A stretch of 64,000 bases of DNA, taken from positions 51,251,101 through 51,315,100 of the forward strand of contig NC_085051.1 in NCBI RefSeq assembly GCF_963662255.1. The letters are read 5' to 3'. The notes below the pieces were generated by a model that was not told the DNA's origin, searched no databases, and was given only the letters and a program-made list of their open reading frames with translations. This DNA comes from Cinclus cinclus. Lineage: Eukaryota > Chordata > Aves > Passeriformes > Cinclidae. Within the stretch, counting starts at the first letter, position 1. The number at the start of each line of letters is the position of its first letter. The position numbers were made by a program, and so were the translations under genes. Below, one piece after another: positions 13,090 through 25,690 of this stretch.

Positions 13090-13925
13090 TGCATAGTTAA
13101 GGCTTTCGGAATGCTTCTCGACTAGTGGCTATAAAGCGCCGGCGAGCGAGCCCCACATCTGCATTAGCCGAAAATAGCAGTGCCAGCTGAAGTGGGGAAT
13201 AAAGCGGAGCGCAGGGGGAGCCCGGTAAACCCACGAGCCATGGGCACCACAATGACTCAGTTGTAGCGCTGAGGCAGAAAACGGGGAGGAGGGGAAAAAA
13301 AAAAAAAGAAAAAAAAAAAAGAAGAAGAAGGGGGGAAAAAGGGCAAAAAGCAGGCAGCAGCAAGTAACAGGTTACTGAGGCTCCTGGGTTTCCCAGGGAA
13401 AGTTGAATTGCGGTGCTACTCTCTGTGCGGTGGGCATGGCAGCGGGCTGGGCTGGCGGGGATTGACAGCGACTTCACCACACGTGAATTTGGAGCTCAGC
13501 TCAGCATCTTGCACGGAGCCCGACAGATGGAAGGACGCGAGCTCGCCTCCTCGGTGGGAGTTTCGAGTAATCAAATTACTTTCCTCAAGCAATACACTAT
13601 CTTGGCAATTAGCATCTCAATACATGGAGGCGTCTGGTTAACCCTTTCGCTGCTGCTGCCCCGCCTGGAGCTCCCGGGCACGGCGCCTCCCCCGGTCCCG
13701 TTATCCCTCCTGCCGTGGCTCGGCTCTCCCGCATCCTCACAGACCCGCCACAGCCCCGGGCTGCCGCTTCGGGAATCTGCCTGGGCTCCTTTTACCCCGT
13801 ACATGCTGTAAATTCCTACTTATCTGTAGCACGGAGACGCATTAATTTGTCCAGCTTTACTTATCTCCAAAGCATAGTCTTGTTAACCCTTTGGCTTCTT
13901 TTTATCATTATCTCGCGCAGATCCT
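13090..13925. promoter_or_regulatory. CpG island, possible promoter
   Basis: By eye this stretch holds roughly fifty CpG dinucleotides in about 830 bp, while flanking DNA has very few. GC content is also locally raised. Dense clusters occur near 13137-13150, 13480-13550, 13660-13700 and 13740-13800. On the plus strand TATAAAG (13130-13136) is followed within 30 bp by GC-rich sequence, which would suit a TATA-type start, but no convincing open frame follows: the longest frames are short and one begins at GTG. In birds such an island usually marks a promoter or an orphan CpG island acting as a developmental enhancer. Transcription direction and target are unknown. Confidence 0.6.
13283..13343 (+). 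repeat. 61-nt uninterrupted homopurine run inside the CpG island
   Basis: Every base between C13282 and C13344 is A or G. It contains G-rich ends and two long A runs separated by a single G. Homopurine-homopyrimidine tracts of this length can adopt triplex (H-DNA) structure and often exclude nucleosomes near promoters. The structural role is inference; the composition is directly visible. Confidence 0.85.
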
Positions 13926-14350
13926 AAATAGCTGCTCCCGTTCCATTTTAGCACAACACTGGCACAGAATCTCATCAGTTTTCCCAGTCCCACTTTATTG
14001 TAACTAAGGAATGAGCACTCAGAGCAATCCTGCAATCTCTGGAGCCAGAAAAAAATCCCAGCATCGCGGAATGTCTTATTTAGACTGAAAGGATTGGCCA
14101 TTAATCATGAGCACTTTAAACCTTATTGATTAATGGCTAACAATCATATTTGAGCATGAAATAAATTAAAGATTAAAAATAGGGAAACGCAAATTTAATC
14201 AGGTAGCCAGCAGGAAAATTGTCAAACTGCCCAATAAAACATCCCAAATGACAAATTGTTGGTTCTTCATTGGGTCACTTGTCGTCCCTTTTTTTCATTT
14301 ACTTTTGATTTGCCCATTAGAGAAGTTGTCAGTCAGGCTGGTGTTGCACA
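13926..14350. promoter_or_regulatory. AT-rich block with clustered homeodomain-type motifs; possible conserved non-coding element
   Basis: Immediately after the CpG island the sequence becomes AT-rich but not simple. It has repeated TTAAT/ATTAA and TGATTAATGG-type sites (near 14100-14140), TTTAATCA (about 14195), CCAATAAAA (about 14231) and CATTGGGTCA. It has no open frame. This texture, next to an isolated CpG island in gene-poor DNA, resembles vertebrate developmental enhancers, but conservation cannot be judged from one sequence. Confidence 0.3.
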
Positions 14351-15351
14351 GTAATTTCTGATGACAAGCATTAAGGATTTTAGCCATTCACCATAACTTG
14401 GTAGGCAGGAAGCCAGCTGCAGGAAAAACCCTCCTCAGTTTTTCAGTAACATATGTAATGCATGTTTACATGGTCCTTGCTATGTAAGCAGCTATTACTT
14501 ACATGCTGTGTTGGAACCACAAGGCTGTGTGTGGAATCTTGAGATTAAAAATGTAACCTTAGGACCCATAATTGCTTTCTCTAATTTGTGTCTATCCATT
14601 GAATCTTTCATATTCTGTAGCACACAGGAAATAGATTCAACATTGCTGATCAGGAAATGAACCACAGAGGCTTTCTCCTTGGGCATGAGAAGCTCCTGGC
14701 AAACCTGTGAGTCTGCTGCTTTGGCTTTCCAGGTATGAACTCTCCAACATTGCCCTACTCGTCATGTTCCTTTAATTTTGGAGGGAAATGACATAGTTCT
14801 TTTGCAGGGATACTCACTATTTCTCTGCCTTGAACTCCAGGAGTCACTGTGAAGACAGGGTACTTAGAATATCTGATTTCAGAACTTCTATTATGGCAAT
14901 ATCTGCAGACATAAAGGGTAGATACCTGGCCTTGCTTTTGCCTAGTGCTTTGAATAATGCTGCACTCATGGGGTCAGTGTGGGGGTTGCTTTGTGTGATT
15001 AAATCAAAGTATTGAGAAGAGGAGCTCTAGACTGATGTTTTGGTGATACTCATCTGTGAATGTAAGTGAGTCATTGGCTGCCAATCCTGACAGGAAATTA
15101 GTAGGGAGAAAAAAGCACAGCAAATGCCTAACACCAATTCAAACACGAAAACTAAACCAAGCTGCAATTACTTTTTTTTTTAGTCTGGTAGGACTGGGTT
15201 TTTTACCTCCTCACAATAAAAGCTCTTTGTTCCATGTTATATGGCAAATTTTCCTTTGGACTATTGAAGGTGTTCTACTTTGCCTTTCCCTGATGGGTTG
15301 TGCAGTAAAGAGATGGCTCCTCTCTGATGTGGAAGCTGTGGGTTCAGGTCA

Positions 15352-15369
15352 ATCCTCCTCGAGGAGGAT
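15352..15369. repeat. 18-bp perfect palindrome
   Basis: ATCCTCCTC (15352-15360) is followed by its reverse complement GAGGAGGAT (15361-15369) with a CTCGAG (XhoI-type) centre. It sits in a locally GC-richer patch (15290-15440) without a convincing gene. Confidence 0.8.
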
Positions 15370-15635
15370 GCTCTGCCCCAGGTCAGGGGCCTCTCTGGGC
15401 TGCAGCACTGCAATGCTCTATTATGACTTTCGATGGGGATCCACTTCCAGTAAATAAATAGGAGCACAGGACAGGACTAGAGCCTGTATGTTCTTCAGCA
15501 GATTGCCCTAGCTTCAGCCTAGGGAGTTAAACGAGAATATTGATACAAGAAATAACGAAAACAAAGACAGGAGCATCTGTAGCTTCCATCCCAAGCAGTT
15601 TATTTTCTTAGATGGCTGTGACCCTTAGAAAGGTA

Positions 15636-15740
15636 ATTTTTTTATCCTGATTTTTTTCTTCTTCTTCTCTTTCCATTTCTTCATTTTCTCAACTTTTAGC
15701 TTTTTTTTTGTTTTTTTTCTCCCCCCCCTCCCCCCTCACC
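15636..15740 (+). repeat. Pyrimidine-rich low-complexity tract
   Basis: Mostly T and C with only scattered purines, ending in a nearly pure T-then-C stretch (15699-15740). Confidence 0.8.
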
Positions 15741-18700
15741 CAGTACCTCAGCAACTCACAGCTATTTTAAAAGTCTGTGGTATTCTGAAACAGCTCTGTA
15801 ATCACAAGGTGACATTTTTACTAAGGCAAAATTGCTGTTCCTAGCCAGATCCCTGCCATTGATTTAGCCTGTGGAAGTTTAGAGGTTGCATCATCCTCCC
15901 ACTTCTGTCTATGAAGGCTCCTATCTGAAATATCTTACTGAATTGATTTAATAATATATTCTAAACAGCTCTGAATTGGCCACTTTAAGGACAAACCTTA
16001 AAGTCTTATGGGACCTATTTCAAGCAGATAGACTGAAGTAAAGGTTGGTGCAAGAATGTTGTTAATGGTAAGGCATCCATAAAACATCCGTAAATTGTTG
16101 CTTGCTAGTGTGTTGATTCATTTCAGGTAATCCTTGATGCCTAAAATAAGCAGTGATTGAAGCTGTGTGATCTTTTAAAATTAAATATTTTAAATGAAGA
16201 TCAGTAATTAACTTTAATTATTAAAATATCAGATGTGATTTATTTACATGGGTTTTCTTAAACAACATCAATTCAGTATGACTAAAGAATTTATTTAATT
16301 AGCCTAAAAATAACAATTTTTGCTTTTAATAAAAAAGTTTGGTCTGAGTAACTCAATAGGCTACATTTCTATATACAGTCTGTTTACTTTAAATACTGAG
16401 ACAGGTTTGAAGAATTTAATTTTTGCAGACATACTTGGTGTGGCAACTCTGCCTGGAAGCACTTTTGGGCAATGTCTAATAATATCGACAGAAACCTAAT
16501 TTTTTTCCCAAGTGTTTGAAGGAAGCAAGTGTAATAGACTGAACAACTACCAAGACTCACCTTTTTTTGGAAGTGTTAAACATTTAAAAGTCCATTTTTG
16601 GAGCGGATATTAAAAAAAAGTAATCAGTTACCTTTTATTTCTTTTTTCATAATACAATCCCCTGACCCTTACCTCTTCTAGATTGCAAGTTGACATTCTT
16701 TGATACTCTTTGAGAACAAAATAATTTGCTGGCTTGAATGAAATCATGGATGCTGTTAATGGAAACCCCAGGAAATTTTACTGTGCTTTTTTCCCTCTTT
16801 AGAATAGCATTATTGCCTTTTAGACAGCATGAAAACCTCTGGGTTGTTTTCAAGTTAGCAGAGTGAATGAAGGATACTGTGATCCTCTAATATTTCATCT
16901 TTCCATGTTTCATTAATGAGTCAAATAAGCTCAAGACAATGGTAGAATATTGTTAGTCATTGGCAGACGTAAGTATAGTGATCCAGTTGTTTGGGGCTTT
17001 TTGCATAATCAGTGTCTACAGTATTGATTATTGAACCTAAACTTATTTTTAATGAAAAAGTCATGTTGATGGTCTAGCATTCTATTCAGTTCACATTGTG
17101 TTTATGTTTTATTTCCTTTATGATACCTTTTTGAAGGATAAGCAACCACAAGATTTTGGATGCGTAATGAAAATTCCTTCCTCTAAGATCTTCAGGTTAA
17201 TTTTCATACTTCTACATTTGCCCAATGTATGTGTGATAAAGTACCCTGGATGTGAATTTTTTATTTTACTGATTAGCTTTGGTTTTCTTGGAAAAAGCTG
17301 TTTCATTTTAGAGGGAGGAACTGGACCCAGAGTCTGGCTCAGTGCTCACCACATCTTCCCACTGTGTTCAGTGACTTTGGAGTCCCATGTTGGCTTGTTG
17401 CTACGAAAGGTACCAGAAAGGAAAGAGTAGCAGGAAGTTACTGCCACTCATTTATTCTTACTGTTCACTCAGACTTGTTTATTATTGTGGAAGTTACTTT
17501 TATTTCTTCGTTGAGGAAAGCTGCAAATGAGAGCTTATTCACAACTAAAGTTGTCTGGACTTCTGGCACATTTGTAAACTGCCATATGTTTTCAATCCAA
17601 CTATATTACTTCAACATTCTTTTGTGCTTGCTGTTGTACTAAAGTTTTATTGATAGAAACCACTGTGGTCCTTTTTCCTTTCTTTTCCTACAGAGTAAAA
17701 GAGTTAAAGATTTGATTTAATAAAATTTACAGGCTACAAAATTTGAAAGAATCAATCTTTAATTAGATGTTAATCAATTTTTAGAGATTTCTTTTATTGG
17801 CTTTTAGTACCGCTCAGGCAATGCCCAAAGAAAGACTAAAATTTAATCTAAAGAAACTTTAAAAGAGCTGGAAGAAGTGTCTATTAGCATTTGATTGTAT
17901 TGAATATATCTGATAGATGTTTACAAAAGAAGTATCACCTTCTGTAAAACTCTTGCCTGAAATTTTCATGGAGATACATACAAAATTAAGTCCAAGCCTC
18001 CACAGTTGCCACTGTAATAGATATTTTCCTCAGAGAGCATGTGCTTCAGCCATACCTCCACACCATGGGCCATAGAACACCTCCACTATGCTCATCTGGA
18101 GATAGTTCATGTATAAAAGAGATTTAACACTGAGGGAAGAAGGCAGAAGCTGCCAAGAATAACAGCCTTTATCCTTTCCATACTATTGAAGTTGTTGGAG
18201 CCACTGAAATTAAAAACATTTTCTCTTGGGAAGAGGAATGTCACACATGTTAGAAAGAATGGGAGGGTTCCATTTAGCTGTGGAGAGTTTTCATGTTGGA
18301 CATAAGGAAAAGCATTTGTCAACCAGTTTAGACTTACCAACCACAAGTAAGTCATAATAAATCTCTCAACACCACCAAGAGTAGCATTGCACTTTACCAG
18401 CACACCCTCCCTGTCTGGGACCAACTTCCAATGTTTCTTAGGGTGAAAGAAGAAATCCTCCACTGCAACATCAAGGTGTGAATGAAAACTCACATGTTTG
18501 AGACTAACTGCAAACAGCAAAAATATGGTACAAATGGACCTAACTCAGTAAACAAAAAGATAAATTGTCTTTTCAATTCTTAGAGCAGATGACTAAGTTC
18601 AACACCCAGAAGTTTTACACTGCACCAGAACCCCAGTAATCGGTCATGTAATGTCCATAAGGCAGCTGGGATCCATCTTGAAGCTTGTTTTTACTCTGTT

Positions 18701-18899
18701 TTTCTGAACACTACTGAATTGTTTGAAATCAGAGGGTGATTTTAACCATGTTAAATTTTGTATGACCAGTTCACTCTTTGATCTTGTACCAATTTTATGT
18801 TTAAACCTCATTACTCCCACCCTGTTTTTACATTCCCATACACATTTATGAAGAGATGTTTTATCTGAGAAGGAAAACAAGATGTGATTATCTGATGGC

Positions 18900-20130
18900 T
18901 CTCAGAAGACTACTCCTTTCCCTCAGTCATTTTAATATTCCTTCTCTGGATCTGTTCCAAATTACCTTAAATCTGATTTGAAAATGGGTGATCAGAATAT
19001 ACACCATGTACAAGGCACCTTGGCAGTACCTTGTATGGTATACATATGCTTCAGCGACTCTAAAGAAAATATATTGGCAGTGCATCTTAGGCTTGTCTCT
19101 GATTACTTGTGGTTCTCTCTCACTGGAGGCTCACAGCTGTTTTACAGTCTAACAACACACCTGTTTCTCTGCTGCTGCCAAATGATGAACTGCACAAAAT
19201 AAAGTCTTGATGTGGATATGTTGTATTAAAATACCATTATTCTGCTTATAAATAAACCAGTTCTTATACGAGCTTCCTAATTGTTGTCAATACCTCGAAA
19301 TGCCTCTATCATTTAGGCAAACTTGTTTATTGGCTCAAAGTCACTCACGAGTATTTGGAACAAAATGTGTCCAAAATCATCTTTGAAAGTCTCAGTAATC
19401 CCTTTCCAACATAACAGACTTCCATTTTAACATTTACATATACTTTTCATTCAGATTAATAATCTCGAATTACTCTCCATTTAATGTTTTAGACAGTAAT
19501 TCTCCACTTAGCACTTTCTGAGCTCCTTTGTGCAAGTCTAGATAGATCATGACTTGTTCCCTGAGTATGAAATGGCTTCCATTAACAAAAAGTTACTTTT
19601 GCAAAAACTGTCGTGTTTTATGCCACCTCTCTTCGTCCTTGATTGCTCAGCTTGCTTGACCATGAAGCCTTCATTTCACTTCATGTCATGTTTTCTCTCC
19701 ACCACTTAGGATCTATTTGTACCATTGCATGCAGAGAAAAGCTTTGCTTCTGAGCTTGCCTATTCATGTGTCAGTTGAGCAAGATATTGGGCTGGGGATT
19801 ACTGCAGGATTCCTGACACCAGCAGAGTGAATAGCAGCAGTAGTATTTTGAATCTGCCTTAATTATGATGGTTTCTGTTAAATCTTCCTCATCCTTCCTC
19901 AGATATCCTCCAATTATTCCCTGTTCACTATCATTCATACTGAAAGATGAGGCAAAGAACCTCTTTAGTATCTGCACAGCATCTAACTTATTCTGAACTT
20001 CTGTCTGACCTTCAACATACACTAGGTCTTCCTTCTATTTTTTGTTTCATTTTTCTGTCTGTATGGTTGAAGACCTTTTCAGTACTAGTGTTCCAAAAGT
20101 CATTAGCAAGCAATCATTACCTCATGGAAT
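18900..20130 (-). mobile_element. Old, eroded CR1/L3-class LINE remnants
   Basis: Several short stretches, in the right order for one reverse-oriented LINE, resemble amniote CR1/L3-type elements as I remember them. These are TTCTCTGGATCTGTTCCAAA (about 18940), AAGTCTAGATAGATCATGAC (about 19533), GGGCTGGGGATTACTGCAG (about 19790) and AAAGATGAGGCAAAGAACC (about 19942). Between these the similarity fades. All reading frames are broken. The boundaries are approximate, and this is recognition by eye only. Confidence 0.45.
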
Positions 20131-23070
20131 TCTTTGGCTGAAACAGACTGGGGCATAATCACAACAGAAATAAGATAAGAGGAAATATTGGGATTTTTTT
20201 CTCACAACAGGCATTTAAATTCTCCATGACACATCCTGCATATGTGAACATGTATCAAATAACAACATATTAAATTGAAACTGTAACCTACAGGCTTCTT
20301 TTTTGCATGGTTGGGAAAACATAGCATTCTCAAGCTGTTTTATTTCCTAATATTTTAGAATCTTCGTTTTGCTTCCTTAGTTTCTTTTACACTCTGTAAA
20401 GTCTCAAAGCCTCATTCCCAACAGGGGTAAATTAGCAGAGCTCCACTGAAGTGAAGTCTTGCTGATTTATATCACTAGAGGTTCAGCTTTTAAATGGCTG
20501 TTTCAATGAGTCAAGCTGATTTCTGTCATACCCACTACCCCCAAGTAGCATGACTGTTGTAGTTTCTCTCAGAAAATTATCCCAAAAGAACCTATAACAC
20601 TTCTCCATGTCACTGGGCAAACCATCCAGTGAAACCTGAACAAAGACCTTTGAAAACAAGGGGCTTCCTGCCTTAAAATGATAGTTCAGACTCCACGTAA
20701 ATTATTCAGTATATTTTTGCTCAATTAGACTATTCAAACCTGTGCATGTAACTACTGTGATTAAATGCTTGTTTTTAATAAAAACAGTCCTTGTAGTCAT
20801 CAGCATAGATGAGGATCCATAGTGCTAAGAGCTGTACAAACTCTTCAAATCAAAAGGAGATGCTCCCACATGACCTGACCAACTAAAATAAGTACATTAT
20901 TTTTGTTTCCTTTATGGTGCAGCAACACAGCAGCACTTGTGACAATGGATTGGTGAACTGTTTTTTCAGAGCTGTTCATCTTCCTATGATGCTGTAACAT
21001 TACAGAAGCTTAAAATAGTGAGGTGAAGCCACACTGCTTGCCCAACCAATCCTCTGTACATTTCAGTTCCATCCAGTGTGACCCCACTAGTGACAGTATA
21101 GCTGTAAATACTGTAAGTGAGACTGAGGAGACAGAGGAAAATGCAATCTAGTTGACTGAATGGACTCTGTGTCTCCTAAACTAATACATAACACTACTAA
21201 CTGCACATTGCCAGTACACATGTGTCTGTCTGTGATACAGGCTGTGGTAGCTGTGAATACAGATGTGATAGTAAAGCATTTAGCTACAGCAGCTGTCATT
21301 TCAAAAGCTCCTGTTTGTCAATAGATAATAAAAAGTGGTATCTGATACAGTAAGGAGTAACTGCAATATCCTGGTGAACTGACTCCTGACTGGGCAGGTA
21401 TGGATTTGTACTTGGTGGGCCCAAGGCTTGGGTTGCCATGACCCAGGATGGCACATGAATTCTAATATAGCTGCTCCTATGAACTTCTGTGCTTGCATCT
21501 TTGTGTTTTTACATATGTCCCTACATAGTGAGGATGTTTTGTTCATAAATCTTGAGGATGGGAAGTGGGAGAGAGAGATGAGAGGGCAGGCAGAAATGCA
21601 AAATTCATACATCCTACACTTGTAGAACTCTGTTTGTTACAAAACATGCATTTTATGCTCTAACTGCATCTATACCTGTCTAGGTTATAAAAGTAATTAT
21701 GTGGGGACCTGTTGAACAAAAATTTACCTTTAATTCTTTTTGTGGTCCCTAGTTCTGTGCCCTGTGTTCAGAACCACCCCTAAAAGAAAGATTCAGAGGA
21801 AGGCAACCATAATCCTAAAACAGCCAAAAATCATCCTAGCAAAAAAAAGATTTCAATGAATAAAGATATTTGTTTTGAAACAGAGTAAAGATGACTGTAA
21901 AGAGAATGGAAATTGCATTTTTCATGTTCAGTATGGATTAAATAGGAAATAATGGATTCAAAGTGAAGTTTAAAAAATGTAGAGAAAGTGTTAGAGGTAT
22001 TATTTTAATCACAGAGATCGTTATGTACCAAGGAGATTTCCCATAATAGCTGTGACATGTTCCATAAAGATTGGAAAGATTTACATGCAACTTCCCTTTC
22101 TTGGGGCAGAAGGACAGACTAAAAACCTTTTATGGACTTCCTGACTCTTCTGAGGCCATGAACAAAGGACAGTATAAATCAGTGCAAATATTTCTTACAA
22201 CAAACAGAGTTTTCTCTCTGCTTTACTGCCTTCAATACAAGCCAGTTCTCAAGGCACTACTGCTTCCCTGGGACCTGTACGCTGGGCACTTGTGCAGGTC
22301 TCCTAAAAGTAGGACATTTGTGTTCATGACTTTTGTCACTTGTGAACTTGTCCATGGGCAGGGGAGAGTAAACTAAACAAGGTGCACCAATATACCCAGG
22401 CAATATCATAGATATTTCCTTCAAAAGGAAGGCAAACTTCAAAGCTTTCACTTCTCCTGTCGCAACACTGGTGGAAAGCAGTATCTGTTTATTGATTTGC
22501 CTTATATTCATCCTAATTCCAACCAACAGGAGTGGGGCTTCAAAGTCATACCAGTGGTTCTAAATCTATTTCTGGAACAACAGTAATTCCAGGGAATAAA
22601 AAGCCTGTGATAGATCATTTGAATTTTTGCCTGTAATTGTTTAAGAGAACTTAAGCAATAAAAGAATGAGGCCAAAGAATAATGCTAAGGACGTCTTTGA
22701 TCTTCCTCCTTCAAACCAGTCTCTTCACCAAAGGAACAGGAACTTCCCAAAAGATAAAAAAAATCTCCCCAAACCCAGACTAGAAGGGAACTAGGATGTT
22801 ATTCCAATGAAATGAACTTATTCTAGTCACAACTTTGACCTATGTGCCAGGAAAGTATAAGCATGGGGAAGCAAAGAGGAGATCATATTCCTAGAAGTGC
22901 TCTTGGTTGAGGCTGCTGTTCTTTTTATGCCAGTGGAAAACCTGCCTTGTGCATTTGTGCCCTCAGTTTTCTTGATGTACATGCAAATTATGCATCTGTA
23001 AAACAAGCCTATCTCAGTCCTTCACTGCTAAATTGTAGAGTCTTCTTCTATCCACATGGAGGTCAGGAGA

Positions 23071-23097
23071 AGATATATATTTTCCTAATATATATCT
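23071..23097. repeat. AT-rich hairpin: 11-bp arms, 5-nt loop
   Basis: AGATATATATT (23071-23081) and AATATATATCT (23087-23097) are perfect inverted copies. The surrounding TA-rich sequence makes this partly expected by composition. Confidence 0.7.
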
Positions 23098-25539
23098 ATA
23101 TATTATGTGGATGTATTTATATAGATAACTCAGAGTCTTAAGATGGTGAATATCAATTACTATCGAATTTATCTACTAGGTAAAATAGGGCTTAGAGAAG
23201 TACCTGTTTTAAAGAAAGCTCGAGTTCCTTAAGGGAGTCCCAAGGCCAGGCAGTGATGTCAAAAAGCAGAAGAGACTTAACTTCATTCTCCCTAGTTTTT
23301 AACTAATTTGCTAACTAGTTTGTCTGTCTTGGTACTATTTTCTAGGCAGGGTATGAAAGTAAGAAAAGTTCCTTTTGCCAGTTTCCCTCTGCACTCCTGC
23401 ATGAGCCAGCCAGGTTCTCACTCCAATATTGTCTTAGAAATATTTCCTAAACTGCAGTGATTTTTATTTCTGCAATGACATACTATTACTGGTGTGTGAT
23501 GGCATTGCTGAGATCCACTGGTGTCATTGAAATAACTTGAAGTATAACATAAGGTGACTTTTATGCTGGACTTGGATGGTGTCTTAATTGCTACAGGGTC
23601 ATCAGAGGTCTTTTTATTTTCACTGCACTGTGCATTAACATTCTTCTCGGGGTTCTTTTCTGGGAGTTTAAAGAAGTCTGTTCTTACTCCTACACAAAAC
23701 GTGGAATTGCTAGGCTTTACTGTGGAGACATTAAATCAGACTCTGGAGATTCCTTTGTCAAAAAGGAAGCTGTATTGTTAAAATTACATCTGGCTTTTGC
23801 ACGTGTCACATTTCATGGGAGCATTGAGCCTGTATTATCTTGTGGCTTTGCCTGCAGTCTTTCTTCACACAGTGCTATTTTTAGATTTTCATACTGCTGG
23901 AATTCAATAGTCTAGTTGTCAAGGCAGGCACGAGAAGATAGTTGAGGTTGAATTTGTCAATGATTCAGCCATGTTTGTTGCTACTATTACTATATAATCT
24001 TGCCATAGTGGGGGACAAATACCACATTTAGGACATGTAATTGCATGGAATTGTCAGGCTTTAGATTGAAATTATAAAGTGTTTAAATATAGTCACAATC
24101 CAGGTTTGAATCATTACAGAGTAAGTAGAAGATTATCAGAAGACTCTGGGGGAAGCTATAGCTTTTCTGAAAGGAATGACAGTCACCCACACTGTGACTT
24201 CAGCTAGCATTTTACCCTTTGTCCTCTCCTCCACCCCTTTTGTCCCTGTGGGCATTTTCTTTCATATACTCTTATATATACATGAAGAAGAGTTTGGCCA
24301 TGGTGTTAGATGAGGACAGTGAAGGATCAGATCAGAACATTATTCTGTACTGGAAGAAATGAAGGCATTTGCAGTTAAATAGAATCAGGATTAAAATCCA
24401 TAAAAAGGCTGGCTCCAGTCACCTACAGATTAGGGTTTAAAATTGTGATGTTACACTGAATAACTGAAAAGCCAAGAGTGAGAAAATAGACAGACATTAT
24501 TCTTCATAGGTGAATACCTATTTAAACCATATTAAAGGCAGTGATCCAGTAGAGCATAAAACTGATACAGAGCTCTGATCACAAGTGTTATTTCATTGAA
24601 AACAGCATGCTCTTCTGCTTAGCAGAGCTCCTGGGTCATAAAGTATACAGAATTTTAAAGATCAACAAATTATAAACCTAAGTGATTTCCGAGATCCTCA
24701 CTATGCCCTCTTAGTCACTGCAATAAAATGACTCTGATTTGGCAGATAGAGGCTATTTCCTTTAATTTAGTTACAATTAGGAGATGGAGTCAGTGTGAAA
24801 ACAGGGTGGCACCCCTACTTCTGACTGCACGTATTCTGAGATCTTTAGGTGCCAGGGAGACCAATGCACTTCTGCTGCTGTAGCTGTAACATGGGAGGTC
24901 CCAGAGGTGCAGGTGGTAAAGGAGGAGGCTTGAGGTGGTTCAGGGTGCAGATTGTTTGCCTTAAGGCAATGGAAATGGTTGGGCTGGGGATGGCCAAATG
25001 CTCCCTCTGAACTGCCTTAAATGAGCTCAGCTCTTCCTATGCTGGCAGCATAACTTGTCAGCACACTGAAAACAAGTTTCTAGATATCAGACACCCAAGG
25101 TATTACTGATTTAAAAAGGATTTAAGAGTGCCATATTATAGATACAAGATAAATACCTACTTGGAAAAATCCAAGGACTCTTAAATTTTCCTGTTGTACA
25201 AATTGTAGTTTAAATCATAATTTTTTTAACAATAAGCCATAAACTTCAGTTGTTTGAGTGCTGTCTGACAGGAAAACCTGATTATTGCCCGTTTGCTCTT
25301 TGCAGTGTGGAAGATTTGCAGGACAAAACAGCAGTCTCCTAGCAACCACAGATCCTCTAAAAATCTTCTCTTTGATAGTTCTTAAAATATGTTAATGCCA
25401 CTAGATATTGCAAAATAAAACACTGGGATCCACACCTAATGAAAGGAGGAATTTTGGTTTATATCTTCAGTCCAGAATAACAATGAACTAGTCAGAAACA
25501 GTTCTGATAGTGACTCAACCCAGTTTGGGTTGCTAACCA

Positions 25540-25690
25540 TTTTTGTTTTGTTTAATTAGATTTGCATTATTAAATCCCAGTAGTGCAAATGCTTATACTA
25601 ATAATTGTGTATATGAGTAGTCCCAGTGAACTTCATGTGACTATTTATGTGTTTAATTACTTGCTGGACTGAAGATTTGCTGTCTGAATT
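25540..25690. promoter_or_regulatory. AT-rich segment with overlapping homeodomain and octamer-like sites
   Basis: TTTAATTAGATTTGCATTAT (25551-25570) combines TAATTA with the octamer-like ATTTGCAT, and a further GTTTAATTAC follows near 25650. This is the type of motif cluster seen in conserved enhancers, but single-sequence motif hits are weak evidence. Confidence 0.2.

Larger units (their letters stand above)
14351..18899. other. Non-coding, AT-rich
   Basis: This region holds the 18-bp palindrome and the pyrimidine tract. The stretch 16150-16400 is very AT-rich with many TAATTA-like words and could be another enhancer-like segment. No exon is supported. Confidence 0.5.

Noticed and set aside
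13413..13811. Plus-strand 132-codon frame in the CpG island
   Set aside because: It begins at GTG, is open mainly because of GC richness, and has no recognisable domain.
15330..15360. Possible tRNA-type B box (GGGTTCAGGTCAATCC)
   Set aside because: It does not fit GGTTCRANTCC spacing and no A box or cloverleaf was found.
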